Shown: positions 25,430 to 34,936, numbered from the stretch's first letter. The stretch: DNA of 64,000 nt from Paenibacillus methanolicus (GCF_008124765.1 NZ_VNHS01000004.1:310001-374000); one strand, 5' to 3'. Translations and numbers: made by a program. The notes: generated from the sequence alone by a model not told the origin.

Positions 25430-27097
25430 ATGCGCGTGAAAGGAACTTATGCACGCGCTTGGATCGGGGCTGCGCTTAGCGCAGCCCTGCTTCTTGCGGC
25501 GGTAGGCTGTACGTCGGATAATAGCGCGGGTAACGCAGGCAACGGCAATCAAGCAAGCGACGGCGCGTATGCGGGCAATAAGACGCCGACGAACGGCCAG
25601 GCGGCTGTGCAGACCGCCGCGGTCGACGAGCAGCCGTCGAGCGTCTACTACGAGATCTTCGTCCGGTCGTTCTATGACGCGAACGGCGACGGCATCGGCG
25701 ATTTGAACGGCGTCACGCAGAAGCTGGATTACTTGAAAGACCTCGGCGTAGAGGGCATCTGGCTCATGCCGATCAACGCTTCGCCGAGTTATCACGGCTA
25801 CGACGTGACGGACTACTACGGCGTAAATTCGGAATACGGCACGATAGACGATATGAAGAAGATGCTGGACGAAGCGCACAAACGCGGGATCAAGGTCATC
25901 ATGGACCTCGTCGTCAATCATACAAGCAAGGAACACCCTTGGTTCAAAGAAGCGGCGGCCGATCCGAACAGCAAATACCGAAATTGGTACACGTTCAAGG
26001 ACGCGTCCGAGCCATTGCCCGGCGACGGCGCGACGGGCGGCAATCCGTGGCATGCCGCGGGCAGCTACAAGTACTTGGGCGTCTTCTGGGAAGGCATGCC
26101 GGATCTGAACTTCGACGAGCCGGCGGTGCGGGCCGAGATGATCAAGGCTGGCCAATTCTGGCTGGATCAAGGTCTCGACGGCTTCCGTCTGGACGCGGCG
26201 AAGCATATTTACGGCGACTTCAAATCATCGATCAACACGCCGGACATTCAGAAGAAGAACCAGGCGTGGTGGCAGGAATTCCGCGCCGCTATGAGCGGGA
26301 AGAAGAAGGATGCCTATCTGATCGGCGAGGTGTGGGATTCTCCGGTTATCGTCGCGCCTTATCTGGACCGGGCGCTCGATTCCGGCTTCAACTTCGACTT
26401 GTCGACGAAGCTGCTCTCCGCGGCCGACGACGAGACGAATCCCGACGTGGCGTTCTCGCTGGACCGGGTATACGGCATGTACGAGAAGTCGTCGGGCGGC
26501 ACGTTCGTCGACGCGACGTTCCTCGGCAATCATGACCTGAACCGGGCGATGAGCGTGCTGCTGGGCAATGTCGACCACGCCAAAATGGCGGCGGCGCTGC
26601 AGCTGACGCTGCCGGGCAATCCGTTCATCTATTACGGCGAGGAAATCGGCATGCAGGGGATGAAGCCCGACGAGGCGATCCGCGAGCCGATGCCGTGGTA
26701 CGCGTCGAAAGAAGGCGGCGAAGGCCAGACGAAGTGGGAAGCTTCCCGCTATTGGAAGGAAGGCGCGAACGTCGAAGAGCAGTTGAAGGACGAGAATTCG
26801 CTGCTGGCCTTCTATAAGGAGTTGATCGCGTGGCGCAAGGAGCTGCCGACGCTTCGCAACGGCGGCATCAAGGAATACAAGATCGACAATCCGCAGATCG
26901 GCTCGTACTTGCGCGTCACGGCGGACGATCAAGCGCTCGTCGTGCACAACATGGGCGGCGCGGAGCAGACCGTTCAATTGACCGAAGGCGAGTTCGCCGA
27001 GATCGCGAAGCAGAGCAAGGACGGCGCGAAGCTGGACGGCGCAACGCTGGTGCTGCCGGCGTACAGCACGGTCGTGCTTCGGCAGGATCGCCCATAG
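25430..27097 (+). CDS. secreted GH13 alpha-amylase lipoprotein
   Basis: 555 residues. The signal peptide ends in a lipobox-like AVGC, followed by an Asn/Gly/Ala-rich tether. The GH13 barrel then starts (SSVYYEIFVRSFYDANGDGIGDLNG). Conserved regions are DLVVNHTS (I), GFRLDAAKHI with nucleophile Asp (II), GEVWD with acid Glu (III) and FLGNHDLNR (IV). Lipid anchoring would place it outside the cell, making maltodextrins for MalEFG. Exact product specificity is not readable. A strong terminator follows. Confidence 0.93.
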   Translation: MRVKGTYARAWIGAALSAALLLAAVGCTSDNSAGNAGNGNQASDGAYAGNKTPTNGQAAVQTAAVDEQPSSVYYEIFVRSFYDANGDGIGDLNGVTQKLDYLKDLGVEGIWLMPINASPSYHGYDVTDYYGVNSEYGTIDDMKKMLDEAHKRGIKVIMDLVVNHTSKEHPWFKEAAADPNSKYRNWYTFKDASEPLPGDGATGGNPWHAAGSYKYLGVFWEGMPDLNFDEPAVRAEMIKAGQFWLDQGLDGFRLDAAKHIYGDFKSSINTPDIQKKNQAWWQEFRAAMSGKKKDAYLIGEVWDSPVIVAPYLDRALDSGFNFDLSTKLLSAADDETNPDVAFSLDRVYGMYEKSSGGTFVDATFLGNHDLNRAMSVLLGNVDHAKMAAALQLTLPGNPFIYYGEEIGMQGMKPDEAIREPMPWYASKEGGEGQTKWEASRYWKEGANVEEQLKDENSLLAFYKELIAWRKELPTLRNGGIKEYKIDNPQIGSYLRVTADDQALVVHNMGGAEQTVQLTEGEFAEIAKQSKDGAKLDGATLVLPAYSTVVLRQDRP

Positions 27098-27112
27098 AGC
27101 TAGTCGAAGTGA

Positions 27113-27151
27113 ATCCCCGGAATTCGCGCTTGCCGCGAACCGGGGATTTTT
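27113..27151 (+). terminator. terminator of the malEFG-amylase operon
   Basis: A long stem, ATCCCCGG..TTCGCG with CGCGAA..CCGGGGAT, is followed by TTTTT. Confidence 0.93.
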
Positions 27152-27316
27152 GGCGTCTCGTGGTTACGTGCGCCCCGTCGGATGTTTCAGGATGCGGCCA
27201 ATACTTTATAAGAGAGGGAAGGGACGGCCCCGGCAGGGACGATCACGCATAGATAGGGGCGAAGGATCATGAGCTGGTACATCCATTTGACCTATAAGCG
27301 AAAGGAGACGGAAGCC

Positions 27317-27580
27317 ATGACTAATTCGAAACGGAACGAGGAACAGATTCGCGCGCAGAAGAGAGAGGTCGAGGCCGGCGGGGGCGCCGAACGCCGCGAC
27401 CATCCGGAGCAGTATCCGACCGAGAAGCCGAGCCTGTTCGATATGTGGGAGAGCGAGCGCACCGTCGATCCGATTCCCGTCGAGGAGTTGAACATCGCGG
27501 TGAGGGACGAGCGCCGCAAGTCGCATACGAAGGACGAGTCGTCGAGTCCGGACAAATATCATTCCGGCTTCAAGCACTAA
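27317..27580 (+). CDS. small hydrophilic protein of unknown function
   Basis: 87 residues, highly charged, no membrane segment. The start ATG 27317 follows AAAGGAG at 9 bp. An upstream in-frame ATG at 27269 would add 16 residues but has a weaker site. Sequence features are a Glu/Arg-rich N-terminal half and PSLFDMWESERTVDPIPVEEL. I do not recognise a family. The clear ribosome site and a following hairpin support a real gene. Confidence 0.6.
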   Translation: MTNSKRNEEQIRAQKREVEAGGGAERRDHPEQYPTEKPSLFDMWESERTVDPIPVEELNIAVRDERRKSHTKDESSSPDKYHSGFKH

Positions 27581-27606
27581 TGGCGGCGGTCGGCCGCGGC
27601 ATAACG

Positions 27607-27664
27607 AATGACGAAGACGCCTCCCATGGCCGGCCGGACCGGTGATGGAGGCGTCTTCGTCATT
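27607..27664. terminator. long hairpin between convergent genes
   Basis: A perfect 18-bp inverted repeat (27607-27624 with 27647-27664) around a GC-rich 22-nt loop. It lacks a clear T-run on either strand, so it is a terminator-like structure rather than a textbook terminator. Confidence 0.6.
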
Positions 27665-27678
27665 AGGCGAACAACCGC

Positions 27679-28395
27679 TTACTCGGCCGCCGCTTGTTTC
27701 ATATAAGCTTCATTGATGATGACCTTCGGGTTGTTCTTCCAGTATGTATACGCGGCATAGCCCTTCTCGCCGGCGAGGGCGAAAGTGCTGACGGGCGCGA
27801 ATCGGCTCTTCGTCTTGTCGAGACGATAGGTGACGAAGGCGTATTCCTTGGTGCTCTCGGTGTATTCGACGTTCTGGAACTGACCGTCGACGCCGGTCGG
27901 GCGGATCGCGTGGCTGATGCCGTAGCTAAGGCCGAGCACCTTCTTCAGCTTCCCGTTGACCATGGTGAAAATATTGTAGCTGGATAGCGGTCCGGTCTCG
28001 CAGGTCGAGAAGACGAGCAGATTCGGCTTCGCTTTGATCGTGTACACGAACGAATATTTGCCGGTCAGCGCGAAGCTGCCGGGGTCGATGATTTCGGCCT
28101 TCGACGCGTCTTTCTTGAAGTACGCGACGCGGTACTGGTTCATGTACAGGTTAGTGCCTTGCGCGGGGCAGGTGGCCGGTTTGGCTTTAATATTCGTCTC
28201 CTTGCCGATCGGATAGACGAACACGTTGTAGGTTAGCGAGCCTTCGGTCTGAAAGGTCGAGAACCGGCTCTTCTTGCCGTAGGTCGCGACAAGTTTGTCG
28301 TAGGCGGATACCGCTTTGGTCGCGGCTTCCGCAGGGACTGACAGTCCAAGCATAACAATGAGACTGAGCAGACCCCAGGTCGTCAGCTTCTTCAT
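27679..28395 (-). CDS. secreted protein of unknown function
   Basis: 238 residues starting MKKLTTWGLLSLIVMLGLSV with a signal peptidase I site after AEA. The mature protein is beta-rich by appearance, with two Cys in TCPAQG and STCETG that might pair, and many Tyr/Lys. No catalytic motif is recognised. ATG 28395 follows AAGGGAGAGGG; the longer frame from 28440 is less likely. It is convergent with the small protein gene. Confidence 0.7.
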   Translation of the reverse strand: MKKLTTWGLLSLIVMLGLSVPAEAATKAVSAYDKLVATYGKKSRFSTFQTEGSLTYNVFVYPIGKETNIKAKPATCPAQGTNLYMNQYRVAYFKKDASKAEIIDPGSFALTGKYSFVYTIKAKPNLLVFSTCETGPLSSYNIFTMVNGKLKKVLGLSYGISHAIRPTGVDGQFQNVEYTESTKEYAFVTYRLDKTKSRFAPVSTFALAGEKGYAAYTYWKNNPKVIINEAYMKQAAAE

Positions 28396-28491
28396 ATCCC
28401 TCTCCCTTATCCATGCAGTATCACTTACATAATTCGCCAATATTCTTCATTATACCAATAATTCGGGGCTGAAGAAATGGGAAGGTAGTCA

Positions 28492-28539
28492 TAAAAAAGG
28501 ACAGCCCCGGGCATATTGGAATGCCATGGGCTGTCCTTA
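28492..28539 (-). terminator. terminator of the GH13 neopullulanase-like gene
   Basis: AAGGACAGCCC / GGGCTGTCCTT. On the minus strand the stem is followed by TTTTTTAT, 15 bp after the stop codon. Confidence 0.9.
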
Positions 28540-28553
28540 TCGTGTTCTTGGGT

Positions 28554-30308
28554 CTAGACGTCCAGCAGCTGCAGGACGGTGAATCCGTACTCCGGCAGCG
28601 CGAACGTTACTTCTTTGTTGACCACGCTGACGGTCTCGCCCGTGAAGACGTTGCGCCAGGAGCCCGTCCGCGCGGACGCCTTGACCGTACGGGCGCGTCC
28701 GCCCGCGTTCATCGCGATGATGAAGCGCTCGGAAGCCGACTCGCCTCTGCGCTCGAAGACGATCGCCGCGTCGCGCGCTTCCGCGTGCAGGAAGCGGATG
28801 TCCATGGAGCGGAGCGCCTGGTGGTCCTTGCGCAGCGCGATGAGCGTGCGGTAGAAGCGGAGCAGCTCGCCGTTCTGTTCCGCTTCGTCCCACACCATGC
28901 ATTTGCGGCAGTCCGGATCGTGGCCGCCGCTCATGCCGACCTCGTCGCCGTAGTAGATGCACGGCGTGCCCGGGTAGGTGAGCTGGAACAGGGCGGCCAG
29001 TTTCATCCGGCGCTCGTCGCCGCTGCACAGCGTGAGCAGGCGCGCCGTGTCATGGCTGTCGAGCAGGTTGAACGCCGCTTCGCCGACTTGCTGCGGATAG
29101 GCGCCGAGCTGCTTGCCGATCGCGTTGGCGAAGCCTGCGCCGTCGATTTTGCCGTAAGCGGCGTAGTCGAGCACCGCGTTCGTGAACGGATAGTTCATGA
29201 CCGCGTCGAACTGGTCGCCCTGCAGCCACATCATGGAGTCGTGCCAAATCTCGCCGAGGATGTACGCGTCCTTGTTGACGGCTTTGACCGTCTGGCGGAA
29301 TTCGCGCCAGAACTGGTGGTCGACCTCGTTGGCGACGTCCAGGCGCCAGCCGTCGATGCCGATCTCCTCGATCCAGTATTTCGCCGCGCCGAGCAGGTAC
29401 CTCTTCACGTCTTCGTTCTCCGTGTTCAGCTTCGGCATGATCGGTTCGAACGCGAACGTGTCGTACGTCGGAATGCCGTTCTCGACGCGCAGCGGCCAGT
29501 CGCGCACGTGGAACCAGTCGGCGTATTCGGACTGCGCGCCCTTCTCCTTCACGTCTAGGAACGGGCCGAACGTCGCGCCCGCATGGTTGAACACGGCGTC
29601 GAGCAGGACGCGGATGCCGCGCTTGTGGCACGCCTCGACGAGCTCCTTCACCTTCTCGTTGGAACCGAAATGCTTGTCGACGCGCATGTAGTCCTGCGTA
29701 TCGTATTTATGGTTGGTCGTCGCCTCGAAGATCGGACAGAAGTAGATCGCGTTGATGCCGAGGTCGGACAGGTAATCGAGATGGTCGATGACCCCTTGCA
29801 GGTCGCCGCCGAAGAAGTTGCTCGGCGTCGGCTTGCCGCCCCACGGCTCCACGTTCGCGGGATCGTTGGACGGATCGCCGTTGGCGAAGCGCTCCGGGAA
29901 GATCTGATAGAAGATGGCGTCCTTCACCCACGCCGGCGGCCCGAACACGTCGATCGGGTTGATGAACGGATAGTCGAACGCTTCCAGGGAATGCGCCGGC
30001 TGGTTCTTCTCGAACCCTTTCTCGGTCAGCCACAGTTTCTTCGTGCCCTTCTCCAGCTGGAAGAAGTAGCGCAGGCGGCGGTAAGGCGGCTTCACGGCCG
30101 CTTCCCAGTAATCGAACAGCTCATCCGAGGCGAAAATGCGCATCGGCACTTTGCGGACGGTCGTGTCCCAAGCATATTTGTCGCCGGCGACGGCCACGAC
30201 GCGGTCCATGTCGCCGCGCTTCGTGCGGATGCGGATGTGGATCGTCTCGCGGTCGTAGGCGTATGACCAGTTTTGTTTGGGGCGGTGGTAAATGGCTTCT
30301 AGCTGCAT
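28554..30308 (-). CDS. intracellular GH13 neopullulanase / cyclomaltodextrinase
   Basis: 584 residues, no signal peptide. An N-terminal CBM34-like domain (about 1-120) leads into the barrel ([19 protein letters not shown]). Conserved regions are [21 protein letters not shown] (nucleophile Asp), LGEIWHDS (acid Glu) and LLDSHDT. This layout matches cyclomaltodextrinase/neopullulanase/maltogenic amylase, which acts on small dextrins in the cytoplasm after uptake. It probably complements GH15. A good sigma-A promoter and an intrinsic terminator lie in its leader. Confidence 0.9.
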   Translation of the reverse strand: MQLEAIYHRPKQNWSYAYDRETIHIRIRTKRGDMDRVVAVAGDKYAWDTTVRKVPMRIFASDELFDYWEAAVKPPYRRLRYFFQLEKGTKKLWLTEKGFEKNQPAHSLEAFDYPFINPIDVFGPPAWVKDAIFYQIFPERFANGDPSNDPANVEPWGGKPTPSNFFGGDLQGVIDHLDYLSDLGINAIYFCPIFEATTNHKYDTQDYMRVDKHFGSNEKVKELVEACHKRGIRVLLDAVFNHAGATFGPFLDVKEKGAQSEYADWFHVRDWPLRVENGIPTYDTFAFEPIMPKLNTENEDVKRYLLGAAKYWIEEIGIDGWRLDVANEVDHQFWREFRQTVKAVNKDAYILGEIWHDSMMWLQGDQFDAVMNYPFTNAVLDYAAYGKIDGAGFANAIGKQLGAYPQQVGEAAFNLLDSHDTARLLTLCSGDERRMKLAALFQLTYPGTPCIYYGDEVGMSGGHDPDCRKCMVWDEAEQNGELLRFYRTLIALRKDHQALRSMDIRFLHAEARDAAIVFERRGESASERFIIAMNAGGRARTVKASARTGSWRNVFTGETVSVVNKEVTFALPEYGFTVLQLLDV

Positions 30309-30356
30309 GTCTATTCACGCTCCTAATTGGTTCGGTGAGGCTGATGCGGATGACGC

Positions 30357-30399
30357 AAAAAAGGTACAGCCTCGTTGTCGGAATAGAGGTTGTACCTTT
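30357..30399 (-). terminator. intrinsic terminator within the leader of the GH13 gene
   Basis: On the minus strand AAAGGTACAACCTC pairs with GAGGCTGTACCTTT and is followed by TTTTTTG, ~50 bp before the GH13 start and ~25 bp after the predicted transcript start. It could be an attenuator or end a short RNA. Confidence 0.75.
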
Positions 30400-30428
30400 A
30401 GGTAGCATGGCCTTTAAGTTATGGTTTT

Positions 30429-30456
30429 ATTATACCACGGCGGGCGCGTCGATCAA
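30429..30456 (-). promoter_or_regulatory. sigma-A promoter of the GH13 gene
   Basis: On the minus strand TTGATC, a 16-bp spacer and TATAAT. The predicted transcript would start near 30422 and run through the leader terminator. Confidence 0.75.
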
Positions 30457-30558
30457 CCGGGAGAGCGGACAAAAGTTTGTGCGATTTTGCTCTGCGCCTT
30501 GCAGCGGGGCAAGGTTGCCGCGCGAAATCGCACGGACGAGGCGTCCACGGCTCGGACG

Positions 30559-30587
30559 TTGACACGGGGGATGCGCGACGTTACAAT
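30559..30587 (+). promoter_or_regulatory. sigma-A promoter of the tetR-SMR operon
   Basis: TTGACA (30559-30564), a 17-bp spacer and TACAAT (30582-30587). Confidence 0.85.
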
Positions 30588-30596
30588 CATGTGAGG

Positions 30597-30610
30597 CTAA
30601 CGATCGTTAG
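30597..30610. promoter_or_regulatory. TetR-family operator at the tetR-SMR start site
   Basis: CTAACGATCGTTAG is a perfect 14-bp palindrome 10-23 bp after the -10 box, i.e. at the transcript start. It is almost certainly the binding site of the adjacent TetR protein. Confidence 0.75.
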
Positions 30611-30688
30611 GCGGATATCGATTAATGCTGCGCATGCAAGCATCGGCGGCCGCCGAGACTGGGGACGTACGACAAATGGGGGATTCGC

Positions 30689-31267
30689 ATGACGGCCAAT
30701 AGAATCAAACAAGCGGCGATGACGCTATTTACCGAGTCGGGTTACGAAGGCGCTTCATTGTCGGAGATCGCGAAGCTCGTCGGCATCAAGACGCCGTCGA
30801 TCTACGCGCATTTCGACTCGAAGGAGCAGCTGTTCCTGTCGCTGCTGACGGATGTGATCGAAGAGGAGCGCAGCCGTTTCTCGGCCTTGCTCGCCGATAC
30901 GGAGGAGGCGGCGCCGATGGATCGGGTGCGCGCCGCATTCGGCTTCTTCAGCGATGCGGACGCGACGAAGGCGCTGTCGTTCCTGAAGCGGGCGATCATT
31001 GTGCCGCCGCGACATCTGCGCGACCGGATCCGCTCGGATTTCGCGGCGTACGAACGGTTCCTCGACGAGCGGCTGGGGCCGTTGTTCCAAGCATGCTTTC
31101 GCGATGGAGCGGAGGCGACGCGCGACGTGCGGCCGCTTACGGCGCTGTTCTACGGCTTGGTCGACGGGTTGATCGTGGAGCAGGAAGCTTACGAAGAGGC
31201 GGTCTATCGGGAGCGGCAGCAGATGCTTTGGGAATGGTTCCGAGGCGCGCTGGCGGGAGAGCGTTAG
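30689..31267 (+). CDS. TetR-family repressor of the SMR efflux pair
   Basis: 192 residues. The N-terminal HTH (AAMTLFTESGYEGASLSEIAKLVGIKTPSIYAHFDSKEQLF split over residues 8-48) is followed by an all-helical ligand domain. It is the first gene of an operon with two SMR genes. The perfect palindrome at the promoter suggests autorepression relieved by the drug exported. The ligand is not predictable. Confidence 0.88.
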   Translation: MTANRIKQAAMTLFTESGYEGASLSEIAKLVGIKTPSIYAHFDSKEQLFLSLLTDVIEEERSRFSALLADTEEAAPMDRVRAAFGFFSDADATKALSFLKRAIIVPPRHLRDRIRSDFAAYERFLDERLGPLFQACFRDGAEATRDVRPLTALFYGLVDGLIVEQEAYEEAVYRERQQMLWEWFRGALAGER

Positions 31268-31363
31268 TTGGGCGACGGGCAGGGCAGGCATTTGGTGCGA
31301 CGGGCAGGCGCTAGGGGCGGTCATCGCCGCAAGCGATGCTTTTGGAAGGGAAGGAGAGCACGT

Positions 31364-31768
31364 ATGGGTTCACGCATGGGTTGGGTTTATGTCTTTATCG
31401 GCGGTTTGTTCGAGATCGGCTGGGCGTATGGGCTTCGAGCATCCGAAGGGTTCACGAAGCCGATTCCGAGCGCGCTGACCGCAATTACGCTGGCGATCAG
31501 CTTCTATTTGTTCGCCAAGGCGATGCGGATGCTCGAGATCGGCACGGCATATGCGGTCTATACCGGGATCGGGACGGCGGGCACGGCCATTATCGGCATG
31601 CTCGTGCTGGGCGAGCCGGCGGGCGCGCTGCGCATCTTTTTCGTCGCGCTGCTGGTGGGCGGCATTATCGGCATTAAGCTCATTTCGGATGATAACAAAC
31701 CTTCGAATGAGGATGACGCGACAAAACCGGCTAGCGCGCAGGAAAGCGGCGGACAGACCGGTATTTAG
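31364..31768 (+). CDS. SMR multidrug efflux subunit, YkkC-like
   Basis: 134 residues with four membrane helices and the essential membrane Glu in GLFEIGWAYGL (about residue 16), plus GTAYAVYTGIGTAG in helix 3. A polar C-terminal tail of ~27 residues is unusual for SMR proteins. The start ATG 31364 follows GGAAGGAGAG; the longer frame from 31268 is not credible. It pairs with the next gene, as in heterodimeric YkkCD systems exporting cationic compounds by proton exchange. Confidence 0.88.
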   Translation: MGSRMGWVYVFIGGLFEIGWAYGLRASEGFTKPIPSALTAITLAISFYLFAKAMRMLEIGTAYAVYTGIGTAGTAIIGMLVLGEPAGALRIFFVALLVGGIIGIKLISDDNKPSNEDDATKPASAQESGGQTGI

Positions 31769-31884
31769 GCGGGCGTAGACGGAGCTGGCATTTCCGGGGG
31801 AAGATCGCGGCGGGTACGCATGGCAGAGGAAGCGTGCGGATAAGGCGTGCTTCGCGCGCGAATCAAGGAAAGGAAGGGATCGAG

Positions 31885-32208
31885 ATGGCATGGGTGTTTT
31901 TGCTGCTGTCCGGACTTAGCGAGATGAGCGGCGTCACGTTCATGAAGCTGTCGGACGGCTTCCGGAAGTGGAAAGGGACGGTCGGCGCGATCGTGTCGGG
32001 GATATTCAGCTTCTACTTCTTGTCGCTGGCGCTGCGCGAAATTCCGATCAGCACGGCGTACGGCGTGTGGACCGGGATCGGTTCGGCGGGGAGCGTCGTG
32101 CTCGGGATGATGCTGTTCGGCGAATCGCGGGACCGGCGGAAGTTATTGTTTATCGCGATGATCATCGCGGGCGTGGCGGGTCTTCGGATCGTCGGCGGCG
32201 GGCATTAG
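31885..32208 (+). CDS. SMR multidrug efflux subunit, YkkD-like
   Basis: 107 residues, four membrane helices, essential Glu in GLSEMSGVTFMKLS and helix-3 motif STAYGVWTGIGSAG. ATG 31885 follows AAAGGAAGGG. It lies 116 bp after its partner. The two proteins differ enough to form an antiparallel heterodimer (family knowledge). Confidence 0.88.
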   Translation: MAWVFLLLSGLSEMSGVTFMKLSDGFRKWKGTVGAIVSGIFSFYFLSLALREIPISTAYGVWTGIGSAGSVVLGMMLFGESRDRRKLLFIAMIIAGVAGLRIVGGGH

Positions 32209-32287
32209 GCCCGGTCGCAGGCGGTCTTTCTTTTTGACTGGAAGCCCCTTACAATGGAGGCAGGAAAACAGAAGGAGCGGCCGTCAA

Positions 32288-33121
32288 GTGAGCGAGAAAC
32301 GCGATTGGGATCACGGGAAGAACGATGGGGTTCACGACAACCTAGAGGGACATGGCGTCAAAACGAACGGAGGTCCGGATGCGTCGGCCGAAGAATACGG
32401 GAAGACGAACGGAGATCGCGCTATGACGGCTCGGAATGACGGGCTGAAAGGCGCAACAGGCGATGTAACGGACGGGGAGGAGCTGCGGGCGTTCATCGAG
32501 CGCGATCTGCTGCCGGGACTGGAGCTTGCGAGCGTCGATCCGACCGAGCCGATCGTCGTGCGGCGGCAGCCGCCGGAGTGGATCCGGCTGGGCGCGGGCA
32601 ACTACGCCGGCGTCTTCACCCATCCGAAGCTCGCGGACTGGGTGGTGAAAGTGTATGCGCCGGGGCGCGAAGGATTCGAAGCGGAGACCGAAGTGTACCG
32701 CCGGCTCGGAGAGCATCCCGCGTTCGCCAGCTGCAAGCTGTCCGCGGAGGCGAGCGGCCACCGCTATCTGGTGCTGAAGCGGCTGCGGGGCAAGACGCTG
32801 TACCAGTGCATGCTCGACCGCACGCGGATCGCGCCGCGCGTTATCGCCGATATCGACGAGGCGCTCGACTACGCGAAGAGCAAAGGGCTCTACCCGCACG
32901 ACGTCCACGGCAAGAACGTCATGCAGCACGAAGGCCGCGGCATCGTCGTCGACGTCTCCGATTTCTTGAAGACGGAGCCTTGCCGAATGTGGGACGATCT
33001 GAAGGGCGCGTACCACCGCTTCTACGTGCCTTACTTGTCCAAGCTGCCGTTCCCGATCCCGGAGTGGATGATGGACGGCGTGCGCAAGGGCTACCGGCTG
33101 ATCCGGGGCAATCGGAAGTAG
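32288..33121 (+). CDS. eukaryotic-type protein kinase-like protein
   Basis: 277 residues. The first ~65 are low-complexity and charged. A kinase-like core then shows a glycine-rich loop (RLGAGNYAGVF), the lysine in WVVKVYAPG, and a catalytic loop YPHDVHGKNVM. The metal loop reads VDVSDF in place of DFG. These are the features of atypical or lipopolysaccharide-kinase-like bacterial enzymes. There are no membrane segments. GTG 32288 follows AAGGAGC at ~10 bp. Substrate and partners are unknown. Confidence 0.7.
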   Translation: MSEKRDWDHGKNDGVHDNLEGHGVKTNGGPDASAEEYGKTNGDRAMTARNDGLKGATGDVTDGEELRAFIERDLLPGLELASVDPTEPIVVRRQPPEWIRLGAGNYAGVFTHPKLADWVVKVYAPGREGFEAETEVYRRLGEHPAFASCKLSAEASGHRYLVLKRLRGKTLYQCMLDRTRIAPRVIADIDEALDYAKSKGLYPHDVHGKNVMQHEGRGIVVDVSDFLKTEPCRMWDDLKGAYHRFYVPYLSKLPFPIPEWMMDGVRKGYRLIRGNRK

Positions 33122-33242
33122 CGGCCGGGGGCGCGTGGCTGTAGCCGACTACAGGCGTTAAGCCTCTGGGGACGGCTCGGATTAGCCGGCCGCGGCCGCC
33201 TATACGCTTGCACTCCGTACCGGATGCGAGCCTGCCCGCTTT

Positions 33243-33857
33243 TCACCCTTGCGCGGCCCGGCTCATCGCTTGAAGCAGCTTGTCCGGCGGGTAAGCGCCG
33301 GACAGCGCGAAGCGGTCGCCGAATACGAATAGCGGTCCGCCCTTGACGCCGAGCCGCGCCGCGCTCGCGATATCCGCGGAGACGCGATCTTCGCCGTCGC
33401 CGCGTCTCAGCGCCTCGAGGACCGCGACGGCTTCCGCCCCGACCGATGCGGCGATCGTCTCGATCTCACCGCATGCCGCAATGTCTCGGCCTTCCTCGAA
33501 GACGGCGCGGAATAGCGCCTCGATCGCCTCGGGCTTGAGCGGCTCCGGGAGCAGCGCGACGAACCGATGCGCCAGGCGCGTATTCGGCATCCGCGTCACG
33601 AGGTCGAATCGGAACGGCAAACCTGCGGCCTCGCCGGCTTCGGAGACCTGTCGGAGCGCTTCTCCCGCCTTGCCGTGCGCGGCGTGCCGGAAGGGCATGC
33701 CCTCCGGCGGCAGCGAAGGATCGAGCTGATACGAGCGGTACGCGAGGATGACCGGCTCGCCGCCTTGGGCATGCCGGCGGTCGATCGCTTCGAGGAGATG
33801 TTTATGGCCGATGCGGCACCAAGGGCAGAATAGATCATAATAGAAGTCGATGTGCAT
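33243..33857 (-). CDS. DsbA-family FrnE-like oxidoreductase
   Basis: 204 residues of the DsbA/FrnE type, with redox motif CPWC at residues 11-14 (DLFCPWCRIG). The cis-Pro region is GVKGGPLFVFGDRFALSGA. It has no signal peptide and is cytoplasmic. Members are thiol oxidoreductases or 2-hydroxychromene isomerase-like. ATG 33857 follows AAAGGAG on the minus strand. It is divergent from the DUF72 gene. Confidence 0.87.
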   Translation of the reverse strand: MHIDFYYDLFCPWCRIGHKHLLEAIDRRHAQGGEPVILAYRSYQLDPSLPPEGMPFRHAAHGKAGEALRQVSEAGEAAGLPFRFDLVTRMPNTRLAHRFVALLPEPLKPEAIEALFRAVFEEGRDIAACGEIETIAASVGAEAVAVLEALRRGDGEDRVSADIASAARLGVKGGPLFVFGDRFALSGAYPPDKLLQAMSRAAQG

Positions 33858-34045
33858 GGGAGCTCCTTTGCGGCTCGGGCGGCGCGTCAGCGGATTCCCG
33901 CACGTTGCGCTTTCATAGGAGGGACGAGCCTTTGTCCTCCATGCTAAGGCAGCGGGAAGACGCGCGCAAGATCAGAATGCGGCGAAACGGGTACATTGTT
34001 CATAGAGGCGGGTGTTGCCCGCGAGATCGGGGTGGTGATCCGCGC

Positions 34046-34936
34046 ATGATACGAATCGGGCTATGCGGATGGGGGGACCATCCGACGTTATATAAAGAAG
34101 CGAAAGAGAAGAACAAGCTGGCGGCCTATGCGAACTGGTTCCCGGCGGTGGAAGTCGACAGCTCCTTCTATGCGGTGCAAGCGCCCAAGCTGGCGGAGAA
34201 GTGGGCGTCGGAGACGCCGGCCGACTTTCGTTTCGTCGTCAAAGCGTACCAGGGGATGACCGGCCATTCGCGCGGCGGCGCGCATAAGCCGTTCGAGAGC
34301 GAGGATGCGATGTACAAGGCGTTCCACGAATCGATCGAGCCGATTCGGGCGGCGGGGAAGCTGGACGCGGTGCTTTTTCAATATCCGCCGTGGTTTACGT
34401 GTACCCGGTTCAACGTGGAGGAGCTGCGAACGGCCAAGCGGAGAATGGCGGACATCCCGTGCGCGCTGGAGTTTCGCAACCAAAGCTGGTATGCGCCGGG
34501 AACGCGGGAGCGGACCATCGAATTCACGAAGCGGGAAGGGTGGATCCACACCGTATGCGACGAACCGCAGGCCGGGGAAGGCTCCGTGCCGATCGTGGAG
34601 GCGGTGACCGACGAGGGGATGGCGCTCATCCGGCTGCACGGCCGCAACGTCTCCGGCTGGAACAGCGCCGGGCAGCCGAATTGGCGGGACGTTCGGTATC
34701 TATACCGGTACGGCGAAGAAGAGCTGACGGAGTGGGGGGAGCGTATCGATCGGCTTGCGCGGGAAGCGAGCCGGGTCGTCGTGCTGTTCAACAACAATTC
34801 CGGCGGGGATGCGGCGGACAACGGACTTGAGCTGATGCGCATGCTGGGAATGACGCCGCCGCGCGGCAGTTTCGAGCGTCCCGCCGCTCCCGAACCGGAG
34901 CCTGTCGAACAGATGGATCTGTTTGATTTGACTTGA
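34046..34936 (+). CDS. DUF72 (YecE-like) family protein
   Basis: 296 residues. It begins MIRIGLCGWGDHPTLY, with FPAVEVDSSFYAVQ and FRFVVKAYQGMTGH, the hallmarks of DUF72 TIM-barrel proteins. The C-terminal part has VVVLFNNNSGGDAADN. Function is not established, though the fold resembles sugar isomerases/nucleases. ATG 34046 is used because GGGGTGG lies upstream and the conserved domain starts there; the frame is open from 33905. Confidence 0.87.
   Translation: MIRIGLCGWGDHPTLYKEAKEKNKLAAYANWFPAVEVDSSFYAVQAPKLAEKWASETPADFRFVVKAYQGMTGHSRGGAHKPFESEDAMYKAFHESIEPIRAAGKLDAVLFQYPPWFTCTRFNVEELRTAKRRMADIPCALEFRNQSWYAPGTRERTIEFTKREGWIHTVCDEPQAGEGSVPIVEAVTDEGMALIRLHGRNVSGWNSAGQPNWRDVRYLYRYGEEELTEWGERIDRLAREASRVVVLFNNNSGGDAADNGLELMRMLGMTPPRGSFERPAAPEPEPVEQMDLFDLT

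Noticed and set aside
31268-31363. N-terminal extension of the first SMR protein
   Set aside because: The extension is Arg/Gly-rich without hydrophobic helices, and a clear GGAAGGAGAG precedes ATG 31364.
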